Positions 24,481 through 32,888 of a stretch of 64,000 nucleotides of DNA are shown here, one piece after another. The DNA is taken from contig JBHGBM010000004.1 of NCBI GenBank assembly GCA_041946965.1, positions 43,591 through 107,590 on the forward strand, given 5' to 3'. How positions within the stretch are numbered: the stretch's first letter is position 1; every line of letters begins with the position of its first letter. This DNA is from JBHGBM01 sp041946965 (GTDB taxonomy: Bacteria; Acidobacteriota; Terriglobia; Bryobacterales; Bryobacteraceae). Both the position numbers and the translations under genes were made by a program. A model generated the notes under the pieces. The model was not told the DNA's origin. It was given only the letters and a program-made list of their open reading frames with translations, and made no database searches.

Positions 24481-25011
24481 ATGGGGCGGACGGCGATTGC
24501 TTTTCTGCTTCTGGGCCTGACGTGCGGCCTCGCCGCCGAGCAGCGTAAGGCCCCCCGCCGGCCCCCGGTGCCCGCCGCCGCCTCGCCTCTGGACCGCTGG
24601 AATCAGATGAGCCCCGCCCAGCGCGACCGCGCCCTGGCCAAGCTTCCTCCGGACCGCCAGAAAAGCATGATACAGCGGCTGGACGAATTCAACAGGCTCC
24701 CCGAGGCCGAGAAGAATCGCCTTCGCCAGCGCTATGCCCGTTTCAGCCAGATGCCCCAGGAAAAGCAGGAACTGCTCCGCCGCCAGATGCGCAGCTTCAA
24801 CCAGGTGCCCCCGGACCGCCGCCGCGTGCTTGCCCGCGAGATCCAGAACCTGCGCCGCCTCTCCGATGACGACCGCCGCGCGCGCGTGGCGAGCGAGGAT
24901 TTCCGGGGCCGCTACAGTGCCGAAGAGCAGCAGATGCTTCAGGACCTTTCCGAGTATTACCCCAGCCTCCGGAACGCGGATGGCCGCCCCGCGGCCCGGC
25001 CAAAACAATAA
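24481..25011 (+). CDS. DUF3106 periplasmic protein
   Basis: 176 residues: signal peptide (about 1-19, ending GLAAE), then DUF3106-type repeats of the pattern 'W..M.P..R...L..LP..R....Q' (DRWNQMSPAQRDRALAKLPP, RRQMRSFNQVPPDRRRVLA). Highly basic and helical. Its place behind sigma and anti-sigma genes parallels the Spy-like gene of module 1. Role unknown; probably an envelope sensor or effector. Start ATG 24481, six nt after the anti-sigma stop. Confidence 0.85.
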   Translation: MGRTAIAFLLLGLTCGLAAEQRKAPRRPPVPAAASPLDRWNQMSPAQRDRALAKLPPDRQKSMIQRLDEFNRLPEAEKNRLRQRYARFSQMPQEKQELLRRQMRSFNQVPPDRRRVLAREIQNLRRLSDDDRRARVASEDFRGRYSAEEQQMLQDLSEYYPSLRNADGRPAARPKQ

Positions 25012-25112
25012 GTTTGAAATTCGTGAAAAATAATCCGAGTATCCCAAAATAAACTTGCTTATTCCGCCGATATTCTGGTAAGGTCTGTGGAATCGCTCCG
25101 GCGACTTTGGTC

Positions 25113-25529
25113 ATGAAGCGCTCTAGAATAGAAGAACCCGGGCAGGGCAGCGTCCCGCTCTACCGACGCATGCTGGTGGACAAGCGGAAGACAATCCTGG
25201 CCAACTTCGGCATCCAGTTCGACGCCTCGGCGAAATTCGAGTACAAAGCCGAGGAAGATCAGGCGCAGGTTTCCCATGACGAATTCGTCTCCCTGCAACT
25301 GAACAGCCTGGATTATGTGCAGTTGCGGCTCATCGATCAGGCCCTGGACCGCATCGCCGCCGGCGATTACGGCACCTGCCAGGAATGCTTGCAGCCGATT
25401 CCGGCCAAGCGCCTGCGCGCGCTTCCCTGGGCCCGTTACTGCGTGGGTTGTCAGGAAGAGATCGGATTCCGGGAGGGGCGCCAGGATTTGGAAGACCGCC
25501 CGCGCCCCTACCCCGCCGGGCAGGGCTGA
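25113..25529 (+). CDS. DksA/TraR-type zinc-finger protein
   Basis: 138 residues with a helical N-terminal part and a C4 zinc finger C-Q-E-C ... C-V-G-C (about 88-112), preceded by the DYVQLRLIDQALDRIAAGDYGTC-type segment typical of DksA/TraR proteins. These act at the RNA polymerase secondary channel. The coiled-coil tip Asp pair of true DksA is not clear (an acidic EEDQAQVSHDE stretch lies there), so it may not be the ppGpp cofactor itself. The upstream 100 nt are unusually AT-rich. Confidence 0.87.
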   Translation: MKRSRIEEPGQGSVPLYRRMLVDKRKTILANFGIQFDASAKFEYKAEEDQAQVSHDEFVSLQLNSLDYVQLRLIDQALDRIAAGDYGTCQECLQPIPAKRLRALPWARYCVGCQEEIGFREGRQDLEDRPRPYPAGQG

Positions 25530-25532
25530 ACC

Positions 25533-25865
25533 TCACTCCACGTGCGCTTTGAGCATCTTCAGCACTTCGGACTTGCTCACCGCGCCGACGCGCTGCTCCA
25601 CCACCCGGCCGCCCTTGAACAGCAGCAGCGTGGGGATGCCCCGGATGTTGTAGCGCATGGCGGTGTTGCCGTTCGAATCCACGTCGAGCTTGCCGACCTT
25701 CAGCTTGCCTGCGTACTCGCCGGCGATGGCCTCCACCGTGGGCGCCATCTGCCGGCACGGGCCGCACCATTCGGCCCAGAAATCCACCAGGACCGGCACT
25801 TCCGAGCGCAGCACTTCCTGGTCGAAACCGTCATCCGTGAAGGTCAACATGTTCTCACCGGCCAT
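25533..25865 (-). CDS. trxA: thioredoxin
   Basis: 110-residue thioredoxin with active site W-C34-G-P-C37, the buried Asp in VLVDFWAEW and the cis-Pro loop RGIPTLLLF. Cytosolic disulfide reductase. Its ATG follows the glgA stop directly and its AGGAGG ribosome site lies inside the last codons of glgA, so the two are translationally coupled. Convergent with the DksA-like gene. Confidence 0.97.
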   Translation of the reverse strand: MAGENMLTFTDDGFDQEVLRSEVPVLVDFWAEWCGPCRQMAPTVEAIAGEYAGKLKVGKLDVDSNGNTAMRYNIRGIPTLLLFKGGRVVEQRVGAVSKSEVLKMLKAHVE

Positions 25866-27284
25866 CTAAACTCCTCCTGAAAGGCGGCGGTACAGCGCGA
25901 CATAGCGGGCGGCGGAGGCTTCCCATGAAAAATCCTCGCGCATCCCGTTTTCCACCAGAGTTCGCCAGCGGGGCGGATCCGCGTAGGCGGCCCCGGCGGC
26001 GCGCACCGCTTCGAGCAGGGCCTGCCCGCTGTATTCGCGGAACTTGAACCCCGTGCTCTCCTTGATGGTATCATCAAGCCCCCCGGTGGCGCGCACCACC
26101 GGCACCGTGCCGTAGCGCAGGCTGTACATCTGGTTCAGCCCGCACGGCTCGTAAAGGCTGGGCATCAGGAACATATCCGCGCCCGCCTCGACGCGGTGCG
26201 CCAGGGCGTTGTCGTAGCCGAGCCGCACGGCGATGTTCTCGGGATACGCCGAGGCCATGCCGCGGAACAGGTCCTCGCACTCCGGGTCCCCCGCCCCCAA
26301 GCCCGCCAGGTAGAAACCTTCCGCCGCGAGCTGGCCGGCGATCTCCGCGATCAATCCGGCGCCCTTCTGCACGGTGAGCCGCGAAACGACGCCCAGCAGC
26401 GGCCGCTCCATGGCCTCCTCCGGCAGACCGAAATCGCGCAGCAGCGCGCGCTTGCACTCGCGCTTGCCCGCCAGGTTGTTCACCGAATAATTGGCGGCGA
26501 TGTACGGATCGGTCTCCGGGTTCCACTCGCGGTAATCCACGCCGTTGAGAATACCGGAAAGCACGCCGCTGCGGGCGCGCAGCACGCCGTCCATGCCGAA
26601 GCCGTACTCGGGCGTCTGGATTTCGCGCGCATAGGCCGGGCTCACCGCGTTCAGCCAGTCGCTGTAGTTGAGGCCGCCCTTGATGAAGCTGACCTGCCCG
26701 TAGTATTCCAGGCCTTCGGGAACGAAGGAGCTTGGATCAAGCGCGATTTCGGCGAGCGCCTCCCGTGGAAACAGGCCCTGGTATCCCAGGTTATGGATGG
26801 TGAACAGCACCGGGGCGCCGAGGAAGGTGGGATCGTTGGCGAAGGTGGTGCGCAGGTAGGCGGGAACCAGCCCGGCTTGCCAGTCGTGGCAGTGCAGGAT
26901 GTCCGGACGGAAGAGGTACCGCGCCACCGCCAGCGCGGCGCGCGCGAACACAGCGAAACGGATGTGATTGTCGCGGTAATCCTCGCCATTACGCCCGTAA
27001 AACCCTTCGCGCTCGAACAGCGCCGGGTGGTCGAGGAAGTAGAACGGGATATCGCCCGCAGCGCGCCACACCGAAGTGTCGTAGCGCGCCGGCCCGAGCC
27101 AGATGGGAAGGCTGTCGAAGACCCGCCGGGCGTCTTTCAGGCTGATGCCCGCGTAGCGCGGCAGAAAAACCGCCGCCTGGTGGCCCAGCGAGCGCAAGGC
27201 CGCGGGCAGCGCACCCACCACGTCGCCCAGGCCGCCTGTCTTGGCGTAAGGGATGGCCTCCGAGGCGATCATGAGGATTTTCAT
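25866..27284 (-). CDS. glgA: glycogen (starch) synthase, ADP-glucose type
   Basis: 472-residue GT5 enzyme that extends alpha-1,4-glucan from ADP-glucose. N-terminal ADP-glucose-binding motif KTGGLGDV (about 16-23), then HDWQAGLVPAYLR (catalytic His region) and LMPSLYEPCGLNQMYSLRYG with the GT-B Glu near residue 380. ATG at 27284 (MKILMIASE) is the family start; five extra upstream codons are shadow. Ends immediately before trxA. Confidence 0.97.
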   Translation of the reverse strand: MKILMIASEAIPYAKTGGLGDVVGALPAALRSLGHQAAVFLPRYAGISLKDARRVFDSLPIWLGPARYDTSVWRAAGDIPFYFLDHPALFEREGFYGRNGEDYRDNHIRFAVFARAALAVARYLFRPDILHCHDWQAGLVPAYLRTTFANDPTFLGAPVLFTIHNLGYQGLFPREALAEIALDPSSFVPEGLEYYGQVSFIKGGLNYSDWLNAVSPAYAREIQTPEYGFGMDGVLRARSGVLSGILNGVDYREWNPETDPYIAANYSVNNLAGKRECKRALLRDFGLPEEAMERPLLGVVSRLTVQKGAGLIAEIAGQLAAEGFYLAGLGAGDPECEDLFRGMASAYPENIAVRLGYDNALAHRVEAGADMFLMPSLYEPCGLNQMYSLRYGTVPVVRATGGLDDTIKESTGFKFREYSGQALLEAVRAAGAAYADPPRWRTLVENGMREDFSWEASAARYVALYRRLSGGV

Positions 27285-27350
27285 GGGATGCGCGGGCAAA
27301 CCTCCTCTTCAGCTTACCGCAGCGTTTTCCGCGCCCGGCCAGACTTTTTC

Positions 27351-27370
27351 AGCCGGCCTTCCGGCCGGCT
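27351..27370. repeat. short GC-rich inverted repeat between divergent genes
   Basis: AGCCGGCC-TTCC-GGCCGGCT, an 8-bp perfect stem with a 4-nt loop, in the gap between glgA (minus) and the propeller gene (plus). It has no U-run in either direction. Single copy in this window. Confidence 0.4.
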
Positions 27371-27421
27371 GGCAACCGAACTACGCCAGCCTCCTGGTGC
27401 TGGCATAATGGGATCCAGCCC

Positions 27422-28417
27422 ATGACGAAAGTTGCCCTTCTCGCCCTTGCGGCCGCGCTCCTGCCGGCACAGCATGTCGCCAATCTACGCCAGCTCACGA
27501 AGGGAGGACAGAACGCCGAAGCATACTGGTCGCCCGACGGCGCGCGGCTGGTCTTTCAGTCCACCCGCCCCCCTTACGGCTGCGACCAGATCTTTATGAT
27601 GAACGCGGACGGTTCCGGCCAGCGGCTGGTCTCGACCGGCAAGGGGCGCACAACCTGCGCGTATTTCCTGGCCGATGGCAAGCGCCTTTTGTATGCCTCG
27701 ACCCACGCCGCCGGCGAAGGCTGCCCGCCGCCGCCGGACCGCAGCCAGGGCTACGCCTGGGGCGTCTTCCCCGGCTATGACATCTATCTTGCCGACTTAC
27801 AAGGCCGCATTTTAAAGACCCTCACAAACACTCCGGGCTACGACGGCGAAGCCACGGTGTGCTGGAAAACGGGAGACATCGTCTATACCTCGATGGCCTC
27901 GGGCGACCTCGACCTGTGGCTGATGAAATCCGACGGTTCGGCCAAACGGCAGATCACGAATAAGACCGGCTACGACGGCGGCGCGGTGTTCTCCCGCGAC
28001 GGGAAGAAGCTGGTGTGGCGCGCCAACTACCCGGGGACTTCCGAAACCCTCGGGCGTTACAAGCAACTGCTGGCGAAGAATACCGTGCAGCCCATGAAGA
28101 TGGAAATCGTGGTGGCGGACGGCGACGGCCGCAACGCGCGCCAGGTCACCCGTTTCGGCTGCGCCAGCTTTGCCCCCACCTTCACGCCGGACGGGAAGAA
28201 GGTGCTGTTCGCCTCCAACAAGAACGACTGCGACAGCCGCAACTTCGACCTGTTCCTGATGAACGCCGACGGCTCCGGTGTCGAACAGGTGACCAACTGG
28301 GGCGGTTTCACCTCCTTCCCGGAGATTTCACCGGACGGCCGCAAGCTGGTCTTCTGCTCCGATAAAGGCGCCACGGGACACTACGAGTTCAATGTGTTCA
28401 CCGCGGACTGGCGGTAG
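27422..28417 (+). CDS. exported TolB-like beta-propeller protein
   Basis: 331 residues with a signal peptide (about 1-18, ALLPAQH) and five or six WD40-like PD40 repeats of the form 'WSPDGARLVFQSTR', 'FMMNADGSG', 'ISPDGRKLVFCSDKG', forming a six-bladed propeller. Unlike TolB it lacks the N-terminal TolB domain and any Tol/Pal neighbours. Probably a periplasmic binding or scaffold protein. A CATAAT hexamer lies 12 nt before the ATG. Confidence 0.88.
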   Translation: MTKVALLALAAALLPAQHVANLRQLTKGGQNAEAYWSPDGARLVFQSTRPPYGCDQIFMMNADGSGQRLVSTGKGRTTCAYFLADGKRLLYASTHAAGEGCPPPPDRSQGYAWGVFPGYDIYLADLQGRILKTLTNTPGYDGEATVCWKTGDIVYTSMASGDLDLWLMKSDGSAKRQITNKTGYDGGAVFSRDGKKLVWRANYPGTSETLGRYKQLLAKNTVQPMKMEIVVADGDGRNARQVTRFGCASFAPTFTPDGKKVLFASNKNDCDSRNFDLFLMNADGSGVEQVTNWGGFTSFPEISPDGRKLVFCSDKGATGHYEFNVFTADWR

Positions 28418-28426
28418 ATCTCCCGC

Positions 28427-29983
28427 TTATCCCTTTCCCTTCGGCAGCTTGCTCCACGGCACCACGCCGCAGCGCGCCGCCCAGGCGTCGTAAATGCCCG
28501 TCAACTCCTTCACCTTGGCGGCGTTCTGCTCCGCCAGGTTGCGCATCTCGGTGCGGTCGGCCGCCATGTCGTAAAGCTCCCAGTTCCCCGGATGGCGGCT
28601 CACCAGTTTCCAGTTGCCCTGGCGCACGGCGCGGTTGCCTTCGTGCTCCCAGCACAGGTAGGGGTGCGGGGTGCGCTGCCTGCCCTGGAAGACGGGCACC
28701 AGGCTGCGGCCTTCGGCGGGCGTCACCGGGCGCCCCTGGTACGTCTTAGGGTATTGCACTCCGCCGGCGTCCAGGCACGTAGCCATCAGGTCCACCAGGT
28801 GGCCCATCTGGTTGGTGAGCGCGCCGCGCTGCTTGATCACCGACGGCCAGTAGGCGATCAGCGGCGAGGAGATCCCGCCCTCGTGCACCCAGTGTTTATA
28901 CAACCGGAAAGGCGTATTGCTGGCGTTGGCCCACGGCAGTCCGTAACTGAAGAAGGAATCCGCCGGTCCCGCGGGCACGCCCGCCGTGCCGCGATCCACT
29001 TCCTCCGCGCAGCCGCCGTTGTCCGCCAGGAGCATGATGAGGGTGTTGTCCTCCTGCCCCAGTTCCTTCACCTTGGCGAGCACGCGGCCCACGTTCTGGT
29101 CCATGCGGTCGATCTGCGCCGCGTACACCGCCATGCGCAGGTCGAAATCGTCCTGGTTCTTGACCGAATCCCATGCGGGCGCGCTTGGATCGCGGGGCGT
29201 AAGCGGCCACTTGCGGTCCACGATCCCCATCTCGATCTGGCGCCGGTGCCGCTCCTCGCGCAGCCGGTCCCAGCCCTTGCGGTACTTGCCGCGGTACTTG
29301 GCGATGTCCTCCGGCCAGGCGTGCAGCGGCCAGTGCGGCGAAGTGAAGGCCAGGTACAGGAAGTACGGTTCGGGCTTGCGGCCGTATTCGTCAATTAACT
29401 TCACGGCATGGTCCGTGAACGCGTCGGTCATGTAGAACTTCGGCGAATCGGGCGTGTACGGCGTATTGTCCAGCGCCATCTTACGGCCCTTGTCGAGGCG
29501 GAAGTAATTCGAGGCGCCGCTGATCAGGCCGAAGTAGCGCTCGAAGCCGCGGTCGAGCGGCCAATGCGGCCGTTCTTCGCCCACGTGCCATTTTCCGCAC
29601 ATCAGGGCGTGATAGCCGCCCTGCCGTATGGCTTCCGCGATGGTCACGCAGCGGTCGTTCAGATAGCCCTGGTAGGGCGGGATGCCGCGGTTGTTCACCA
29701 TGTGTCCCACGCCGGCCTGGTGCGGATACAACCCTGTCAGCAGGGATGCGCGCGTGGGGCAGCAGCGCGCCGTGTTATAGAACTGCGTGAAACGCAGCCC
29801 ACCTTTCGCCAGCCGGTCGATGTTGGGAGTGGCGATCTCCGAGCCGTAACAACCGAGGTCGCTGAACCCCATGTCGTCGGCCATCATGAGAATGATGTTG
29901 GGCCGCCTGGCCGCGGCGGCGAGGGGAGCGGCGGCCGCCGCACCCATCGCAGACAAAAAATTCCGGCGTGAAAGATCAGACAT
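28427..29983 (-). CDS. Tat-exported sulfatase (arylsulfatase family)
   Basis: 518 residues with a twin-arginine leader (SRRNFLSAMGAAAAAPLAAAA). The formylglycine signature C75-P-T-R-A, followed by SLLTG, is intact, and metal ligands appear in NIILMMADDMGFSDLGCYG and LADNGG. Family: type I sulfatases hydrolysing sulfate esters of polysaccharides or aryl compounds. No sulfatase-maturase is in the window. Convergent with the propeller gene, and last of a minus-strand series after the selD-pyrF-enolase genes, from which it is separated by 80 nt. Confidence 0.95.
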   Translation of the reverse strand: MSDLSRRNFLSAMGAAAAAPLAAAARRPNIILMMADDMGFSDLGCYGSEIATPNIDRLAKGGLRFTQFYNTARCCPTRASLLTGLYPHQAGVGHMVNNRGIPPYQGYLNDRCVTIAEAIRQGGYHALMCGKWHVGEERPHWPLDRGFERYFGLISGASNYFRLDKGRKMALDNTPYTPDSPKFYMTDAFTDHAVKLIDEYGRKPEPYFLYLAFTSPHWPLHAWPEDIAKYRGKYRKGWDRLREERHRRQIEMGIVDRKWPLTPRDPSAPAWDSVKNQDDFDLRMAVYAAQIDRMDQNVGRVLAKVKELGQEDNTLIMLLADNGGCAEEVDRGTAGVPAGPADSFFSYGLPWANASNTPFRLYKHWVHEGGISSPLIAYWPSVIKQRGALTNQMGHLVDLMATCLDAGGVQYPKTYQGRPVTPAEGRSLVPVFQGRQRTPHPYLCWEHEGNRAVRQGNWKLVSRHPGNWELYDMAADRTEMRNLAEQNAAKVKELTGIYDAWAARCGVVPWSKLPKGKG

Positions 29984-30063
29984 CGGTATCCCATCTTAAA
30001 GCAAATTGGATCGGTGGGGCAGGCGGTTCGCCCGGCCAGGCCATCCCCTTCACGCGAAACGTT

Positions 30064-31170
30064 TCAACGCCTGCTCGTCGACCTCGACCCCGAGTCCGGT
30101 GTGCGCGGCAAGAACCACCGGCCGCGCTCGAAGCGCACCGGCTCGCGCACGATCTGGGTGCGGAAGGGGTTTTCCGTGCGGTCGCATTCGATGAGCTTCT
30201 CCTCTACGGTGGTGGTGGCGGGATGCCGCGGCCGTGCCGCATAAAAATGCAGCGCCGCGGCCTGCCCCACCGCCGAGCCCCAGGCGTGCGGCGTCACGTG
30301 CACCTGGTGCACGGAAGCCAGCGCCGCGATCTTCATGCCCTCGCTGATGCCGCCGGTGGCGCACAGGTCGGGTTGCGCGTAATCGAACGCCCGGCGCCGG
30401 AGCCACGGCTCGAAGCCGAAGCGAGTGTACTCGCACTCGCCGCCGGCGAGGGGAATGCTGGTGGCGCGCTTCACTTCGAGATACGCTTCCGGGTCGAGCG
30501 GCGAAACCGGCTCCTCGAACCAGCCGATCTCGTGTGGTTCTATTCTCCGCGCGAGCGCAATGGCCTCCGCGGGCGTATAGGCGTGGTTGGCGTCGATCAT
30601 CAGCCGCGTTTCGGGGCCGATCGCGGCGCGCACCATGGCCGCCAGCATGGCGTCGCGCTCGACGCCGAAGCCCACCTTCATCTTGACGGCGCGAAAGCCG
30701 TCCGCCAGGTACCCCTCGGCCTCGGCGCGGAACTCCCGCTCCGGATCTTCGCCCGGGTAGAATCCCGTAGCGTAGCATTCGATGCTCCCGGTCTCTTCGC
30801 CGCCCAGCAGGCGGTAGAGCGGCACGCCGGCGTCGCGCGCTTTGATGTCCCAGCAGGCGATATCGAGCGCGCTGATGGCCGCCAGCAGGACCCCCTTCTG
30901 GCCGTAATCGATGGAGCGCGCGTAGAGGCGCGCCCAAAGCGCTTCGGTGTCGCGTGGATCGCGACCGCAGGCGAGCGGGGCGAAGAAGTCGCGCACGGCG
31001 GCCGCCACCACCTTCGCCGGACCGTAGCCCTCGCCCCATCCGGTCAGCCCCGAGTCCGTGTCCACCGCCACCAGGGTGGTCTCGCGGCGCGTGAACGTCC
31101 ACTGGGAGAACGAAAACGGGTGCTGCACCGGCGCCCCGATCACGAAGACCCGCACGCCCGTGATCTTCAC
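30064..31170 (-). CDS. mandelate racemase/muconate-lactonizing enzyme family protein, C-terminus frameshifted
   Basis: 368 residues of the enolase superfamily: capping domain (about 1-125), then a barrel with catalytic K163-M-K165, metal ligands D193-A-N, the Glu of WFEEPVSP and Glu of GGECEY, and His in VTPHAWGSAVG, the K/H pair of racemases or acid-sugar dehydratases. Substrate unknown. The GTG start overlaps the pyrF stop. Odd: after RFERGRWFLP the frame ends in a Ser/Arg-rich tail (DSGSRSTSRR), while the next frame continues HTGLGVEVDEQALKRFA to a stop at 30050, the family-typical end. One base appears missing near 30106. Confidence 0.9.
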   Translation of the reverse strand: MKITGVRVFVIGAPVQHPFSFSQWTFTRRETTLVAVDTDSGLTGWGEGYGPAKVVAAAVRDFFAPLACGRDPRDTEALWARLYARSIDYGQKGVLLAAISALDIACWDIKARDAGVPLYRLLGGEETGSIECYATGFYPGEDPEREFRAEAEGYLADGFRAVKMKVGFGVERDAMLAAMVRAAIGPETRLMIDANHAYTPAEAIALARRIEPHEIGWFEEPVSPLDPEAYLEVKRATSIPLAGGECEYTRFGFEPWLRRRAFDYAQPDLCATGGISEGMKIAALASVHQVHVTPHAWGSAVGQAAALHFYAARPRHPATTTVEEKLIECDRTENPFRTQIVREPVRFERGRWFLPRTPDSGSRSTSRR

Positions 31171-31853
31171 CCGCGGATCTCCTGGAGCACGCGGGCGACT
31201 TCGGCCTGCGGATCGGGGGCGCGCGTGATCTGGCGGCCCATCACCAGGTAATCGGCGCCCCACTCGATGGCTTCCCTCGGGGTCGCCACCCGCTTCTGAT
31301 CGCCCTTGGAGGCGCCCGCCGAGCGCACCCCCGGGGTCACCAGGATGGCCTCGGGACCGGCGATGCTCCGCACGCTTGAGGCTTCGAGCGGCGAGCACAC
31401 CAACCCGTCCAGCCCCGCTTCGCGCGCCTTCCGCACCCGCATGGCAACCAGCTCGGAGCACGCGCAGGGGTAGCCCAGGTCCGCCAGGTCGCGCTCGTCG
31501 AAGCTGGTGAGCACGGTGACCGCGAGCAGCTTCAGGTTCGACCCGGCACGCCCTTCCGCCGCCGCCCGCATCACCGGCACGCTGCCGTGCACGGTCAGGA
31601 ACCGCACGCCGGTGCGCGCCACCTGCGCCACCGCGCGCCTCACGGTTTCCCCGATGTCGTAGAGTTTCAGGTCGAGGAACACGTTCTTGCCCTGGTCAAG
31701 CAACTCCCGCACCACCTGCATGCCGGCGGCGGCGTAAAGCTCCATGCCGACCTTGTAAAAGTTCACGCTCGTGCCGAGGCGGGCCACCAGCGCGTGCGCT
31801 TCCCCGGCGGATTCCACGTCGAGGGCGACGATGATCGGGTTCTCAGCGCTCAT
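31167..31853 (-). CDS. pyrF: orotidine 5'-phosphate decarboxylase
   Basis: 228 residues; last step of de novo UMP synthesis. Catalytic D61-L-K63-L-Y-D66 is present, with the phosphate-binding VTPGVRSAG and the C-terminal MGRQITRAPDP. Cytosolic TIM barrel of normal length. Lies between selD and the enolase-superfamily gene with 4-nt overlaps on both sides. Confidence 0.97.
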   Translation of the reverse strand: MSAENPIIVALDVESAGEAHALVARLGTSVNFYKVGMELYAAAGMQVVRELLDQGKNVFLDLKLYDIGETVRRAVAQVARTGVRFLTVHGSVPVMRAAAEGRAGSNLKLLAVTVLTSFDERDLADLGYPCACSELVAMRVRKAREAGLDGLVCSPLEASSVRSIAGPEAILVTPGVRSAGASKGDQKRVATPREAIEWGADYLVMGRQITRAPDPQAEVARVLQEIRG

Positions 31854-32866
31854 ATCAGCCGTATGGGTTTTTCACCGCGCTCCACCACGCGCCCGACCCG
31901 GTAAGCCGCCGGGAAGGCGCGCGCGAGCGCGGCCGCATCCTGTTCGGACATCGAGATCAGCAATCCGCCGGAGGTCTGCGGGTCGTAGAGCACCGTCTCC
32001 ACCTCCGGCGCCGGGGCGCGTACCGCGTCCACCGCGCAGGAGCTGAAATCGCGATTGTTCTTCAGGCCGCCCGGCACGGCGCCCTTGTGCGCGTATTCGA
32101 GGGCTCCGGGGAGGAACCGCACCGCGGCTGCTTCGATCTCGAGAGTCACACCGCTGGCGGCCGCCATTTCGCGGGCGTGCCCGATGAAGCCGAAACCGGT
32201 GACATCCGTGCAGGCGTGCGGTTCGAATTTCAAGGCCTCTTCGCAGGCCCGCCGGTTCAGTTCCAGCATGGACGCGGCGGCCGCCTCCACGTGCGCCGCC
32301 TCCGCCATGCCGCGCTTCAAAGCCGTCGCGATGACGCCCGTGCCAAGGCTCTTGGTGAACACCAGCGCGTCCCCCGCCCGCGCACCGGAGTTCGCCAGAA
32401 CCCGCCGGGGGTGTACCGTGCCGGTGACGGCGTAGCCGAACTTGATCTCCTCGTCCGCGATGCTGTGGCCGCCGATTACCACGCACCCGGCTTCCCGCAT
32501 CTTCTCCGCGCCGCCGGCCAGGATCTGTTGCAGATCTTCGAGTTCGCCCTTCCCCGGGTAGGCCACGATGGAGAGCGCGGTGAGCGGCCGCCCGCCCATG
32601 GCGTACACGTCGCTCAGCGAATTGGCCGCCGTGATGGCGCCGAAGGTGAACGGGTCGTCCACGATGGGCGTGAAAAAGTCCACGGTTTGCACCAGCGCGA
32701 GATCGGGGGAAAGACGGTACACTCCGGCGTCGTCGCAGGTGTCGAAACCTACGAGCACGTTCTCGTCGGCGGCGCGCGGGATGCGCGCCAGTACCTGGTC
32801 CAAAACCTTTGGACTGAGCTTGGACGCTCAACCCGCGGCTTTGACTCGCGCGGTCAGTTTGGACAT
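31850..32866 (-). CDS. selD: selenophosphate synthetase, a selenoprotein (Sec13 by in-frame UGA)
   Basis: SelD makes selenophosphate from selenide and ATP. The frame that is open without recoding begins only at a TTG (32803) and lacks the N-terminal active-site segment. Reading from ATG 32866 through an in-frame TGA at 32828-32830 gives MSKLTARVKAAG-U-ASKLSPKVLDQ, which restores the family pattern (G-[C/U]-x-x-K-L-S-P) with selenocysteine at residue 13 and the conserved Lys at 16. Total 338 residues, normal for SelD. Downstream ATP/metal motifs GFDTCDDAGVY and VQTVDFFTP, GGHSIADEE and DVTGFGFIGH are intact. The pyrF start overlaps its stop. Confidence 0.93.
32798..32814 (-). promoter_or_regulatory. 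bacterial SECIS element of selD
   Basis: On the minus strand GTCCAAA-GGT-TTTGGAC forms a perfect 7-bp stem with a three-base GGU loop, beginning 13 nt after the recoded UGA. Family knowledge: SelB binds a stem-loop with a G-U-containing apical loop about 16-37 nt downstream of UGA in the coding region. Position and loop both fit. Confidence 0.8.
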
Positions 32867-32876
32867 GATCTCTACT

Positions 32877-32882
32877 TATAAT
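32877..32882 (+). promoter_or_regulatory. consensus -10 (TATAAT) 6 nt before C45-like gene
   Basis: TATAAT is a six-of-six -10 match ending 6 nt before ATG 32889, implying a leaderless mRNA. The same AT-rich patch reads TATTAT on the minus strand, 11 nt before the selD ATG, so both divergent genes seem to share it within a 22-bp gap. No good -35 was seen for either. Confidence 0.5.
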
Positions 32883-32888
32883 AGCTGC

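Noticed and set aside
27351..27370. REP/BIME-type repeat
   Set aside because: Only one copy was noticed in 64 kb and it has no head-tail structure, so it stays a simple inverted repeat.
32803..32803. TTG as the start of selD
   Set aside because: It would delete the catalytic N-terminal segment that is encoded just upstream through an in-frame UGA with a SECIS.
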